Source of the DNA: DASYXT01 sp035934555
GTDB lineage: Bacteria > Verrucomicrobiota > Verrucomicrobiia > Limisphaerales > UBA8199
NCBI GenBank assembly: GCA_035934555.1
Contig: DASYXT010000141.1
Span: forward strand, 158,634-222,633
Reading direction: 5' to 3'
DNA length: 64,000 nt
Part shown: positions 36,001 through 44,075 of the stretch, in pieces
Layout of the letters: every line of letters starts with the position of its first letter
How positions within the stretch are numbered: the first letter of the stretch is position 1
Position numbers and translations under genes: made by a program
The notes under the pieces: model-generated
Told to the model about the DNA's origin: nothing
What the model saw: the letters and a program-made list of their open reading frames with translations, nothing else
Databases searched by the model: none

Positions 36001-37673
36001 TCAACGAGGGTGCGACCCTCACTTTGACGGGCGCCGCCATCGGCACCGCCCCGGTCACCTATCAATGGTACGACTATACCGGTACGGCGGTCCCGGGCCA
36101 AACCACTACCACACTGACAATCCCCAACATCAATTCATCGCAGAACGGCCTCTGGTACTACCTCGGCGCCAGCAACACGTATGGCACAAGCAACTCTGCT
36201 TATGTTGTGCTTAACATCATTGCCGGGCCGCCTTACATCAGCACCGATATCACACCGCTCTACGACACCGTCCGCGAAGGCACGCCTTTCAGCTACACCG
36301 TCGTGCCTGGCGGCAGCGCACCGTTCCAATACCAGTGGTACCAGAATGGCACGGCTATCGCCAATGCCACCAACGCGACCTATTCCTTCCCGGCGCTGGT
36401 CGGCACCAACACCTATTACGTGCACGTCACCAACGCCCAGGGCGCGGCTGACTCCAGCACCGCCACCCTCGTCGCCACGCCGGTGCCCCAACTCAACGGG
36501 GCACAGTACGGTTACCGAATGAAAATCCAGTTCACCGGCTATAATCGCGGCGAATCACTGCTCAACTTCCCCGCCCTCGTAAAACTGAGCTCGGCACTCC
36601 CGGGATTTTCCTATAACCAGTTCGTCCTGCCGAACGGTGGGGATCTTCGCTTCACTGACTCCAGCGGCTATCGCATGGTCCCACACGAAATCGACCAGTG
36701 GAACGATTCCAATGGGGTCTCCACCGTCTGGGTCCAAATCCCGGCTTTGACCGGCACCAACGATTATATCTACGCGTATTGGGGCAACAACAATCCCACC
36801 AACGCATTGCCAACCAGCAGCGTCTGGCTGCCGGATTATACCGCCGTTTACCACCTAAAAGAGCCCAGCCTGCCGTTTGTGGATAGCACCGGCCAGTACA
36901 CTGCCACGAATGGCTCAACCTCCGGGATCGGTTCTGGAATCGTCGGGTTGGGCGAAGTCTTCAACGGCGCCAATTATGTCGATCAGGGCGTGGTAACCCT
37001 GAGCAACACGTTCACGGTCTCCGTCTGGGGGAGTGTTTCCCCAACCGCCAACAACATCCAGATCCTCTGGGCCAACGGCCCCGGTGGCTTCAGCTCTGCC
37101 GGCTATCGCTTATACGTGAATCACTGGCAGACGACCGATGGCGCCGTGGTACTCGAGTCCGGCACCGGGAGCGGCGGCAGCGAACTCGATGCTCCCGCCA
37201 ATTCCGTCCAAGCTAATGGCTGGCATCAGGTTGTTTTAGCCGTGGATCATGACGCCGCCCAGGCCAGCATCTTTGTGGACGGCGCGCTGGTTGCCTCTGG
37301 CAGCAGCAACACTGGCACTCCACTCAACACTCAGGCCATCTTTGGCGCGACCGATGATATCGCCCTGCCACTGAACGGTGGCATGGACGAAGCCCGCATT
37401 GCCGTCGGCCTCAGCTCGGTCAACAAAGTCTGGGCTGATTATATGACCGCCTCGCAGAACAGCGCGTTCGAGACCTACGGCACCATCAGCGCACAGCGCG
37501 CCTTGACCTCGGCCATCTCAGGCACGACCCTGAACCTCTCCTGGTCCACTGGCACCCTGCAGTCGGCGCCGGCGGTCACGGGTCCTTATACCGACATCTC
37601 AGGCGCGACCAATGGAACCTACTCGGTCCAGATGACTGGACCGCAGAAGTTCTATCGCGTCCGTATTCAATAA
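33009..37673 (+). CDS. Large secreted multi-domain protein: four LamG, four Ig-like, one DUF2341 domain
   Basis: 1554 residues from ATG 33009, chosen for its signal peptide (LLGLAVVSLALAGATNTQAQ). Rough order: LamG-type lectin fold (~25-300; YSNAVMALNPVGYWPLQE), second LamG (~300-555; YAATVLADSPSIYLRLDEPA), two Ig-like domains (~555-725; NYQWYKNGSSIPGATASSLV), third LamG (~728-975; YPAAVLADHPASYYRLDEAS), two more Ig-like (~977-1160), DUF2341 (~1166-1270; YRMKIQFTGYNRGESLLNFP), fourth LamG (~1277-1490) and a C-terminal beta module (~1498-1554, ending FYRVRIQ). No catalytic domain is recognised. Probable role is adhesion or polysaccharide binding at the cell surface. The DUF2341-LamG part is closely similar to that of the next gene. 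Confidence 0.88.
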   Translation: MRNKQLLGLAVVSLALAGATNTQAQPYSNAVMALNPVGYWPLQETTQPPFGYYIATNLGTAGALAQGYYQTWFQRNGTGFYPTNNIQQITGVTGDGDAAMGCNRTTGSGQYVIFPRQTNGVANAALTIQAPFTVEAWLMSGNTNNGLQPIITEGRNPADTGAALNYTNMFAGFSLGQYKNFFYWQVYNQTIDNNNGYPEIDTPPLVPNTWYHVVAECDGTNISLYLNGNLVTTKLGPAPNYRGNRYEPDVVSPLLIGTGTQFPSGNGGVEFLGGIDEVAVYPTNLDASLILNHYNDVSNTTYAATVLADSPSIYLRLDEPAMTTYPDPGTFPVANNYGTLGTAANGVYQPGTTPAVGGPPYSGFGTGSHAVAFNGFYGNVDIGAGSVAAALNPTGYAAVTVAAWFKGPVDGRGRYQIIVGHSDASWRLGYGTLNGDNHFNPGPGPELQFANIQDVVTNNFYCNDGNWHFVVGTSDGTNEALYIDGALAKTNTGVGSIAGSGQDVFIGGDPTYLTPVYNGGNVMRGFAGSIAQVAYWTNVLSAAQIGQLYDTASVPPTIFGQPVSQTVNSGSLVSLSVAARGSNPINYQWYKNGSSIPGATASSLVFNPVALGNAGTYYATVANAAGSVTSAVATLTVYGAPIITGQSPTSIQVFRGTSPTLHVTAIGPSPAYQWSVNGSPISGATASSYTIANVQNNGSYTCAVTNSYGSTPISSINVSVLAAPTAPYPAAVLADHPASYYRLDEASGTTAWDYAGGLNATYTNATLGQPGYTSLFTPQTDPTETSVQFGQGMNDMNKFAGWANYQDFGTPAGSSRSFSVEAWVQPNGSQFSDGGIVAIGYGYGGEQFAIDTGGRVAAGRTYRFYVNDASGSSHGVSSSNASATSDNAWHHLVGICDEPNGKVLLYVDGVLAGSTVIGTNSGINALTSPLAIGARLDSAAATAYTNQFVGNIDDVAMYNVALSSNQVVTHFLAAGIAPIFTELPTSPALGYFTNYLTLNEGATLTLTGAAIGTAPVTYQWYDYTGTAVPGQTTTTLTIPNINSSQNGLWYYLGASNTYGTSNSAYVVLNIIAGPPYISTDITPLYDTVREGTPFSYTVVPGGSAPFQYQWYQNGTAIANATNATYSFPALVGTNTYYVHVTNAQGAADSSTATLVATPVPQLNGAQYGYRMKIQFTGYNRGESLLNFPALVKLSSALPGFSYNQFVLPNGGDLRFTDSSGYRMVPHEIDQWNDSNGVSTVWVQIPALTGTNDYIYAYWGNNNPTNALPTSSVWLPDYTAVYHLKEPSLPFVDSTGQYTATNGSTSGIGSGIVGLGEVFNGANYVDQGVVTLSNTFTVSVWGSVSPTANNIQILWANGPGGFSSAGYRLYVNHWQTTDGAVVLESGTGSGGSELDAPANSVQANGWHQVVLAVDHDAAQASIFVDGALVASGSSNTGTPLNTQAIFGATDDIALPLNGGMDEARIAVGLSSVNKVWADYMTASQNSAFETYGTISAQRALTSAISGTTLNLSWSTGTLQSAPAVTGPYTDISGATNGTYSVQMTGPQKFYRVRIQ

Positions 37674-37854
37674 ACGGGTGGGTTCAGCAGTTCCCGCATG
37701 AAGCACGCAGCGGCCGGGAAGCGATTCCCGGCCGCTGCCATTTGAGTCCAGCAAAAAATCGGTTACCTTTACGACAGATGATGCAGAGAGCAGCAGGCGC
37801 GACAGACGTTGGGCAGAACCGCGCAGGAGAGGGAATTCGTTGCAAAGTTCGAAA

Positions 37855-37957
37855 ACATGAACTTCCAACATCCAACAACCGACGTCGAATTTCGAACGAA
37901 CAGCTCCGACTCGTTCTGACCTTATTTCGAGGTTGGAAGTTGGAAGTTGGACGTTGG
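37855..37957. repeat. Palindromic repeat of the AACTTCCAACATCCAAC type at the start of the next gene
   Basis: Left arm 37860-37876 and right arm 37932-37948 pair in 16 of 17 positions, with a ~55-bp spacer. The element runs into the presumed translation start of the following gene, so its right arm would encode the first residues of the signal peptide. It belongs to the group of dispersed palindromes in this window but shares no sequence with the others. Confidence 0.65.
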
Positions 37958-40690
37958 ACATTCGTCTTTGTTGGCCTCCTTCTCGCTCTGCCCCTTTCCG
38001 GAGCCACTTTATCCGACCCTGCCGTGGACGCCTATAACGTCCGCGTGGGGACCCAGACGTTCGCCGGGATGTACAACTTCACCACTAACACCTTGTTGCT
38101 GGAAACGGCTCAAGCCATCCAGGGCATGGGCAGCGACATCATCAAGCTGTACCTCGGCTCCAGCTACCAGCGCCAATACAGTTACACGCTTGGCCCCAAT
38201 ATCACGAATCTCGTGACGCTGGTGCGCGACGACCCCTCCTGCCATCGCACGTTTGATATGCCTTTCAGGCACATCATCGCCTGGGCTTATCCCTTCAAAA
38301 ACCAGGACGCACCGTTCCAGGATGGCAACTACACCGCAGCCGAGCAAGCCGACGATTACCGCGAGATGTACGACTTGACCCAGTACCTTCTCACTAATTA
38401 CAACAACTCAGGGAAGACTTTTTACCTGGGGCATTGGGAAGGCGATGGTTACCTCAGCGTCAATAATTGGTCCACTAATCCCAGCCCTGCGGTCGTTCAG
38501 GCAATGGTTTTGTGGGAAAACACGCGCCAAAAAGCCGTCGATGACGCCAAAGCCGCCACCCTCGCTACCAACGTCAGCGTCTATTACTACGCCGAGGCCA
38601 ACCGCACCCGTGACGCGATGCTCAACGGACCCACCAACAACGTGCGCATGATTAATGCCGTCGTCCCGTACGTTACCAACCTCGATTACCTGTCCTATTC
38701 GTCTTATGACGTAGAGAACCTCTCGTCCTCTGACCTTTACGCCACGCTCGATTATATGGAGGCGCATCTGCCGACCAATAAGGTGAGCAACATTCCCGGC
38801 GAACGGATTTGGATTGGGGAGTATGGCTGGGGCACGCTCAGCCCCACCCAACTCGAAGCCAACACCCGGGCCTATCTGCAGCGGCTGCTCAACTACACGT
38901 CCAAGGCGCTGCCCTATATGCTTTTTTGGGAAATCTATGACAACGAAACCAACCGCACCTATTGCCTGATCGATTCCAACGACGTCAAAACCGCCAGTTA
39001 TTACCTGCACCAAAACTACATCAACGACGCCCGCCTGCTGACTGCGCAGTTCAAAGAGACAAATGGCCGCCTCCCATCCAACAGCGAGTTTGTTGGTCTG
39101 GTCTCACCCATGTTGAATCAACCATTGCCGACGCCTGTCCGCCTGGCCGTTTCTGACGCCGGCGCCGCACTGCTCACGGCCACATCCGCGCAGGTGTCCG
39201 GCACGCTTGCCCAGGGAGTATATGGCGATGAGCAAGCCTCCGTTTGGGTGTACTGGGGACTCCAGGACGGCGGCACCTCGCGCACCGCCTGGGCGAATGG
39301 GCAGTTCCTTGGCGTGAATACCAATTTCAATCCCGCCAGTTTTTCGGCGGTTTTGACGAACCTGGCCTCGCAGACCAATTATTATTATCGCTTTTACGCG
39401 ACCAACGCCAGCGGCGCAACCTGGGCCCCCGCTTCGGACCAGTTCAGCACCGTTACCGTGAACCCGCCCGATTACGGCACCCGGATGAAAATCACCTTCG
39501 CCGGGTATAACCGCGGCGAGGCGTTGTCCAACTTCCCCGTGCTGGTGAAACTCGGCACGAACCTGCCGGGCTTTTCCTATACTCAATTTGCCTCGCCAAC
39601 TGGGGATGACCTGCGTTTTACCGATTCCGGGGGAACCGCACTCCTCCCATTCGAGATTGATGAGTGGCATACCAATGGCACCTCCAGTGTGTGGGTTAAT
39701 GTCCCGAGCCTGGCCGGGCCGAACGATTTTATCTGGGCTTATTGGGGCAACCCGTTGGCCACGGCTCTACCAATGACCAGCACCAACGGGAGTGTATGGC
39801 GCCCAAATTTCTTTGCCGTCTATCACCTCCGCGAAGCGGGCTTCCCTTACGCCGACAGCACGCAGCAACACCCCGCGCTTACCGGTGTCGCGCCCGGCGC
39901 CGTTCCGGGGGAAATTGGCCAGGGCTGCGGGTTCAACGGCTCCTCCGATTATCTGGATTGCGGCTCGATCAACTTAGGCGATGCGTTCACGCTCTCCGCC
40001 TGGGTCAATATCCCCTCCAGCGCCAGCAATATTCAAACCCTTTGGGCTAACAAGCAGGGCGGCTGGAATTCGGCTGGTCTGGCTTTCTTTGTCGATAGCT
40101 ACAACACAGCCGATCAGGAAATGCGGCTGGAAACGGGCGACGGCACGACCGGCCTTGCCGCTAACACCGCCTCCAACACCGTCAGCTTCGGCCAATGGCA
40201 TCTGCTCTCCGCGGCGATTAACCGCACCAACGGCACCGTCGAGTTTTATGTTGATGGCAACGACCTCGGCGGCTCGACCCAGGTAGCCACGGACTTCGTC
40301 AACCTGGCCGATATGAACCTTGGCCGGTTCACCAATGGCACCCTCTACTTTACCGGTGTGATGGACGAAGCCAGAATCCAAAACGGCGCCGCTTCGGCGA
40401 ATTGGTCCTGGGCCAGTTGGGCCACCGTCGCGGCGAATTCCACCCTGGCCAATTACGCGCCCGTCTCGCGGTCCGCCCCCTCGCTCGCGCTATCAACGGG
40501 TCCAGGCAGCCTCGTGTTATCCTGGCCCGCCAACGGCGTCGGGTTCAGTCTTTATTCAACAACAAATTTAGCCCCGCCCGTCGCCTGGACCCCGGTCACG
40601 ACCGCGCCAACTCTCACCGGCAATCAGTGGCAGGTTACGTTGCCAGCCAACAACGCCCCCACCCGCTTCTTCCGCCTTCAGACGCAGTAA
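37940..40690 (+). CDS. Secreted glycosidase-like/DUF2341/LamG protein
   Basis: About 916 residues if translation starts at the TTG at 37940, which puts a signal peptide (WTFVFVGLLLALPLSGA) at the N-terminus. The frame is open back to 37742, but that part is a palindromic repeat and an unlikely protein. Residues ~25-400 look like a TIM-barrel glycosidase (YLGHWEGDGYLSVNNW, RIWIGEYGWGTLSP with a candidate catalytic Glu, MLFWEIYDNE). Then come a fibronectin-like stretch (~400-510), DUF2341 (~511-620; TRMKITFAGYNRGEALSNFP), LamG (~623-840) and the C-terminal beta module (~849-916, ending RFFRLQTQ). The glycosidase family could not be named. Likely a surface or secreted carbohydrate-active protein, possibly co-expressed with the gene before it. 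Confidence 0.75.
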   Translation: MEVGRWTFVFVGLLLALPLSGATLSDPAVDAYNVRVGTQTFAGMYNFTTNTLLLETAQAIQGMGSDIIKLYLGSSYQRQYSYTLGPNITNLVTLVRDDPSCHRTFDMPFRHIIAWAYPFKNQDAPFQDGNYTAAEQADDYREMYDLTQYLLTNYNNSGKTFYLGHWEGDGYLSVNNWSTNPSPAVVQAMVLWENTRQKAVDDAKAATLATNVSVYYYAEANRTRDAMLNGPTNNVRMINAVVPYVTNLDYLSYSSYDVENLSSSDLYATLDYMEAHLPTNKVSNIPGERIWIGEYGWGTLSPTQLEANTRAYLQRLLNYTSKALPYMLFWEIYDNETNRTYCLIDSNDVKTASYYLHQNYINDARLLTAQFKETNGRLPSNSEFVGLVSPMLNQPLPTPVRLAVSDAGAALLTATSAQVSGTLAQGVYGDEQASVWVYWGLQDGGTSRTAWANGQFLGVNTNFNPASFSAVLTNLASQTNYYYRFYATNASGATWAPASDQFSTVTVNPPDYGTRMKITFAGYNRGEALSNFPVLVKLGTNLPGFSYTQFASPTGDDLRFTDSGGTALLPFEIDEWHTNGTSSVWVNVPSLAGPNDFIWAYWGNPLATALPMTSTNGSVWRPNFFAVYHLREAGFPYADSTQQHPALTGVAPGAVPGEIGQGCGFNGSSDYLDCGSINLGDAFTLSAWVNIPSSASNIQTLWANKQGGWNSAGLAFFVDSYNTADQEMRLETGDGTTGLAANTASNTVSFGQWHLLSAAINRTNGTVEFYVDGNDLGGSTQVATDFVNLADMNLGRFTNGTLYFTGVMDEARIQNGAASANWSWASWATVAANSTLANYAPVSRSAPSLALSTGPGSLVLSWPANGVGFSLYSTTNLAPPVAWTPVTTAPTLTGNQWQVTLPANNAPTRFFRLQTQ

Positions 40691-40726
40691 CGCTTGGGTG
40701 GGCATGACTCATTGACCCGCCAGTGC

Positions 40727-40784
40727 GAACTTTGTCGGATATGGCCGGGGACGCGTGAGAAGTGTCGGCGCTTCGACAAAGTTC
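40727..40784. repeat. 11-bp inverted repeat between secreted-protein genes
   Basis: gaactttgtcg (40727-40737) and cgacaaagttc (40774-40784) are perfect inverted arms with a 36-nt spacer, 37 bp after the previous stop. It could be a terminator or processing hairpin, or another dispersed palindrome. The rest of the 214-bp gap shows nothing recognisable. Confidence 0.5.
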
Positions 40785-40904
40785 ACGACAAAGTTTGGCA
40801 CAAGCACGTCGGCTTAGGGTTTTCCGTGTGGTCGCGTATTGGTGTTGCACACCGTCTTCAATTTCCCTTGCATAACACTGTCACCTTAACTTATTGTGGC
40901 GTAT

Positions 40905-42506
40905 ATGAAAGGGTTTCCATTCACTCTCCTTACGCTTTGCTGCACTTTCGTATCGTCCGCCTTCGCCGCCTTCCACCCGGTCCCACTCACGCCTGAGTCG
41001 TTCACTCATGATGTGATCGTCGAGCGAACCGCCCCGCCCCCGCTGGTGCCGGTCACCACCGCCTCGATGGACACCGGCACGAACAATACCGGGTTTAGCT
41101 TTTACGAGCGCGGTTATCAGACGGACTTCATCACCACCGGCTTGCCTGCGCCGGGCACGCCGTTTACGAGCCAGAACGATATGGTGCACGAGTATCAACT
41201 CGCTCCCGATTACGGCAGCAATAATGCCATGCTCATTGACAGCGCCGTTCCGACTGGTCACTTCAGCTTGACGACCCCGACGTCGTGTTCGCGCCTCTCG
41301 TTCCTCACGGCTGCGGGCAATGGCCGCGGAACCATCTCCTGCCGCATTCACCATGCCGACACTACAACCGAAACAGCGGCCGTGCTCTGCCCTGATTGGA
41401 TAAACACACTTTACCCAGCCTGGGCAACCCACGGGCGCGTCGAAGTGACGCAGTTTATTTTTGCGGACGTGCCTCAGGACCGCCCCGGCCTGTTTGCCAT
41501 CGACATCGCTCTCGCCAATACCAACAGCCCGGTAACCCAGCTCGATTTCGCCTATATCAGCGGCGACAGCCACAATGCTGTGTTTGCCGTCAGCGGCGCC
41601 TCGAGCCCGGAAGACTCCTTCGTTCCGCTTGAGGTCACCGGCTACAACGCCGACATGATCGTCGAAGCCAACGCCACGCGGCGCATCGTGCTTTCCGGCG
41701 TTACGACTGCCACGTTTGATAACGGGCCCGAAAACTGGGGCTGGACTTTATACGAGCGCGGCTATTATGCCCCCGCACCATTGAGTGGCCTGCCTCCGGC
41801 TGGTTCCCTCGTCGATAGCGCCTCTGCGCCCGACCATCATTTTCTCCTGCCGCCTGATTACAATTCCAACAACGTAGCGCTGCTCGAACCTGGCGGGGAA
41901 CCAACCGCCCTGACTCCCCAAAGCGCCATCGCCACTGCCCAGTTGTCCATCCTGTGCGCGTCGGCGCATGGGCCAACGACCAACATCATGTGGGTATTTC
42001 ACGCCGACGGCAGCGTCGAAACGAATTCCTTTGTCGCACCCGACTGGCTGGGAGCCAATCCGGCGGCCGTGGTCGTCAACGGCCGCATCAATTGCAACAA
42101 CCGCGTCGTGGACCATTTGGATTCAGGCTCACCCCGCCTTTACGCTGTGGATCTGGCCCTGACGAACTCCATCAGCCCGGTCACAAATCTGCAAACCGTG
42201 CTTGTCTCCCCCCCTACCGGCGCCCGCACCGTCATCTTTGCGCTTAGCGCCTACACCCCTCAGCCGGATACCACTCGGCCCGTCCTTACCCTCACTGCCC
42301 TGCCCGGCGGTTCATTCCGACTGACCACCACCCAGGCCGGGCGGCTCGAATCCACTACCACCCTAGCCGGCCAAGCCACTCTCTGGCGAGACGAAGGCCC
42401 AATCGCCTCGGAAATTGTCCTCACGCCTGGCCAAGCGCCAATCAGGTTTTATCGTGTGGTAAGTCAACGAAGAGCGAGGGCTTTCCGCTCTGTGCACAAA
42501 CATTGA
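40905..42506 (+). CDS. Secreted protein with internal tandem repeat and C-terminal beta module
   Basis: 533 residues from ATG 40905; a GTG three codons earlier is possible. The signal peptide MKGFPFTLLTLCCTFVSSAF is followed by two homologous ~200-residue halves. VIVERTAPPPLVPVTTASMD with GFSFYERGYQ in the first matches MIVEANATRRIVLSGVTTAT with GWTLYERGYY in the second. Each half has a conserved LxPDYxSNNxxLL segment (APDYGSNNAMLI and PPDYNSNNVALL). The last ~60 residues are the C-terminal beta module seen in the neighbouring proteins (GGSFRLTTTQAGRLESTTTL to IRFYRVVSQ). I do not recognise the repeated domain. Likely extracytoplasmic; function unknown. Confidence 0.8.
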   Translation: MKGFPFTLLTLCCTFVSSAFAAFHPVPLTPESFTHDVIVERTAPPPLVPVTTASMDTGTNNTGFSFYERGYQTDFITTGLPAPGTPFTSQNDMVHEYQLAPDYGSNNAMLIDSAVPTGHFSLTTPTSCSRLSFLTAAGNGRGTISCRIHHADTTTETAAVLCPDWINTLYPAWATHGRVEVTQFIFADVPQDRPGLFAIDIALANTNSPVTQLDFAYISGDSHNAVFAVSGASSPEDSFVPLEVTGYNADMIVEANATRRIVLSGVTTATFDNGPENWGWTLYERGYYAPAPLSGLPPAGSLVDSASAPDHHFLLPPDYNSNNVALLEPGGEPTALTPQSAIATAQLSILCASAHGPTTNIMWVFHADGSVETNSFVAPDWLGANPAAVVVNGRINCNNRVVDHLDSGSPRLYAVDLALTNSISPVTNLQTVLVSPPTGARTVIFALSAYTPQPDTTRPVLTLTALPGGSFRLTTTQAGRLESTTTLAGQATLWRDEGPIASEIVLTPGQAPIRFYRVVSQRRARAFRSVHKH

Positions 42507-42538
42507 CAATGTTTGTTCTCAAAGCGAACTTGGCAGGC

Positions 42539-42811
42539 ATGGCAACGCCTACGATGAATGTATCGTTAACCCCGGAATTGAAGGCGTTTATTGAGCGCCG
42601 CGTCCGGTCCGGTCTCTATGGCAATGGCAGCGATGTCGTCCGCGCCGGCCTCCGAGCATTGGTCCGGGAAGAGACGGCGCAACACTATAAGCGTTTCCAA
42701 CAAATTCTTGCCTCGTTGCCTCAGGACCCGATCACCCCCACGATTGAGCAGGATATCGAGCGCCGGATTAAGCGAGCGCGACGCGCCGCGTTCGCGGCAA
42801 AGCGCAAATGA
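42539..42811 (+). CDS. ParD-like ribbon-helix-helix antitoxin
   Basis: 90 residues from ATG 42539; the frame is open further up to 42503 but that part lies in the tail of the preceding gene. MNVSLTPELKAFIERRVRSG is the ParD/CopG ribbon-helix-helix opening, followed by NGSDVVRAGLRALVREE. The acidic/basic C-terminus would bind the toxin. Its last four bases overlap the toxin start (ATGA), typical for a toxin-antitoxin pair and translational coupling. ParD antitoxins usually pair with ParE, but here the partner is a PIN-domain protein. It would repress its own operon and neutralise the toxin. Confidence 0.85.
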   Translation: MATPTMNVSLTPELKAFIERRVRSGLYGNGSDVVRAGLRALVREETAQHYKRFQQILASLPQDPITPTIEQDIERRIKRARRAAFAAKRK

Positions 42812-43230
42812 TCCGCGCCGTCTTCGATTGCGGCATCATTATTTCAGCCCTGGGATGGGCCGGAAACCCTCGTTCCTGCTTGTCTTTGGTTCATGCTGGG
42901 CAAGTTCAATTATTCGCGACCGATGATATCTGGCGTGAATATGAAGCTCGCGCACCCGAAGTACTCGAGGCTAAGAAGCGACCCGTAAATGCCTCCGCCG
43001 AACTGGCCTTGCTCCTTGAGGTCGGCCACTTTGTTGAACCGGCGCCATTGGGGAAGCCACGCAGTCGTGATCTCAAAGACGAACCGTATCTGGCGTGCGC
43101 CTTAAGCGCCTCCGCCGAGGCTCTAGTTACGAATGATCGCGACCTGCTCGAGTTGGGTAAGCCTTTCGGCATACCCGTCGTCACCCCCATAGAGTTCCTG
43201 AAGCTGGTCCGGCAGCGCACCGGCATGTGA
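42808..43230 (+). CDS. PIN-domain toxin (COG1569-like)
   Basis: 140 residues. Acidic PIN residues are visible: D7 in RAVFDCGIIISAL, E43-type acidic residue in IWREYEARA, D90-type in SRDLKDEPYLACAL and the late VTNDRDLLEL. The FDCGIIISAL opening and the DDIWREYE segment are typical of the COG1569 (putative TA toxin, PIN) branch. Such proteins are metal-dependent ribonucleases that cut tRNA or mRNA; the target is not known here. It overlaps the antitoxin gene by 4 bp. Confidence 0.86.
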   Translation: MIRAVFDCGIIISALGWAGNPRSCLSLVHAGQVQLFATDDIWREYEARAPEVLEAKKRPVNASAELALLLEVGHFVEPAPLGKPRSRDLKDEPYLACALSASAEALVTNDRDLLELGKPFGIPVVTPIEFLKLVRQRTGM

Positions 43231-43243
43231 CGCGGCTCCGGCC

Positions 43244-43471
43244 TTAGTCGCGCCTGCGCCACATCACCAGCACGCCGGTTAGCAGCCCCAGGCCAAAGGC
43301 CAGTCCGATCGCTTGATACGGATGCTCGTGAACCGCTTTGTCAGTCGCGCGGGCCGCCGCGGCCGTCTTCTCTTCCAGCCGTTCACAAACGTCTCGGGCT
43401 CGTTCCATGGCGCTTTCCAGCTTTACTCGAATTTCGCTCTTCTCGTTATCTTCTCTTTCTGCTGCATTCAT
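43244..43471 (-). CDS. DUF883/ElaB-YqjD-like small membrane-anchored protein
   Basis: 75 residues. A charged, coiled-coil-prone N-terminal part (KLESAMERARDVCERLEEKT) leads to HEHPYQAIGLAFGLGLLTGV, a single C-terminal membrane helix ending in WRRRD. This layout matches the DUF883 family, whose E. coli members ElaB and YqjD bind ribosomes or protect the membrane in stationary phase. The role here is inferred from family resemblance only. It is convergent with the PIN toxin gene, with 13 bp between the stops. Confidence 0.8.
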   Translation of the reverse strand: MNAAEREDNEKSEIRVKLESAMERARDVCERLEEKTAAAARATDKAVHEHPYQAIGLAFGLGLLTGVLVMWRRRD

Positions 43472-43582
43472 AGGTACAATTTACTTATGCCTCTTTTAGC
43501 GTTTTGGCAACTGGGTGGCCCCATTTTTTTCCACCACCATAATCCCGTTGCTCCTTCCGGCACTGGGTGGCATAACGGGCGC

Positions 43583-44002
43583 ATGAAAAGCCTCACCGAA
43601 CACCTCTGGTTCGAAGTCCCCAACCGCCGCGGATTTGTCAATATCACACACACCATTGAGGAGTTGGTCCGCAAAAGCGGTGTGCTTGAGGGGCTTTGCC
43701 TGGTCAATGCCATGCACATCACCGCTTCGGTCTTCATCAACGATGCGGAGGACGGCCTTTTGCATGATTACGAAGTGTGGCTGGAAGAACTGGCACCGCA
43801 CGCACCGACTTCCCAATACCAGCACAACCGCACCGGCGAGGACAACGCCGATGCCCACCTCAAACGCCAGGTCATGGGCCGCGAAGTGCTCGTCGCCATC
43901 ACCCAAGGCAAACTCGATTTTGGCCCCTGGGAACAGATTTTTTACGGCGAGTTCGATGGTCGCCGCCGCAAGCGCGTGCTCGTAAAAATCATCGGCGAAT
44001 AG
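43583..44002 (+). CDS. YjbQ-family protein (UPF0047)
   Basis: 139 residues from ATG 43583; longer in-frame extensions run through the DUF883-like gene on the other strand and are rejected. Conserved YjbQ blocks are present: FVNITHTIEELVRKSGVLEG, ITASVFINDAEDGLLHDYEV, NADAHLKRQVMGREV and PWEQIFYGEFDGRRRKRVLV. The conserved Asp and His residues (E/DD-L, AHLK) form the putative active site. YjbQ proteins have weak thiamine-phosphate synthase activity in E. coli, but the physiological role is unclear. It is a single gene. Confidence 0.88.
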   Translation: MKSLTEHLWFEVPNRRGFVNITHTIEELVRKSGVLEGLCLVNAMHITASVFINDAEDGLLHDYEVWLEELAPHAPTSQYQHNRTGEDNADAHLKRQVMGREVLVAITQGKLDFGPWEQIFYGEFDGRRRKRVLVKIIGE

Positions 44003-44075
44003 AGCCTCGCAATTCCTGCTAAGCATTTGGCAATCCGCGCTAAGCCGGGTGCAGCCGGCCGCGCCACCTTGGCGC

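Noticed and set aside
37742..37939. N-terminal extension of the glycosidase-like gene
   Set aside because: It is translated repeat DNA with no homology expected; a signal peptide starts after it.
40870..40904. TGTCAC upstream of the gene at 40905 as a Pho box
   Set aside because: Only a single half-site; no 11-bp-phased partner is present.
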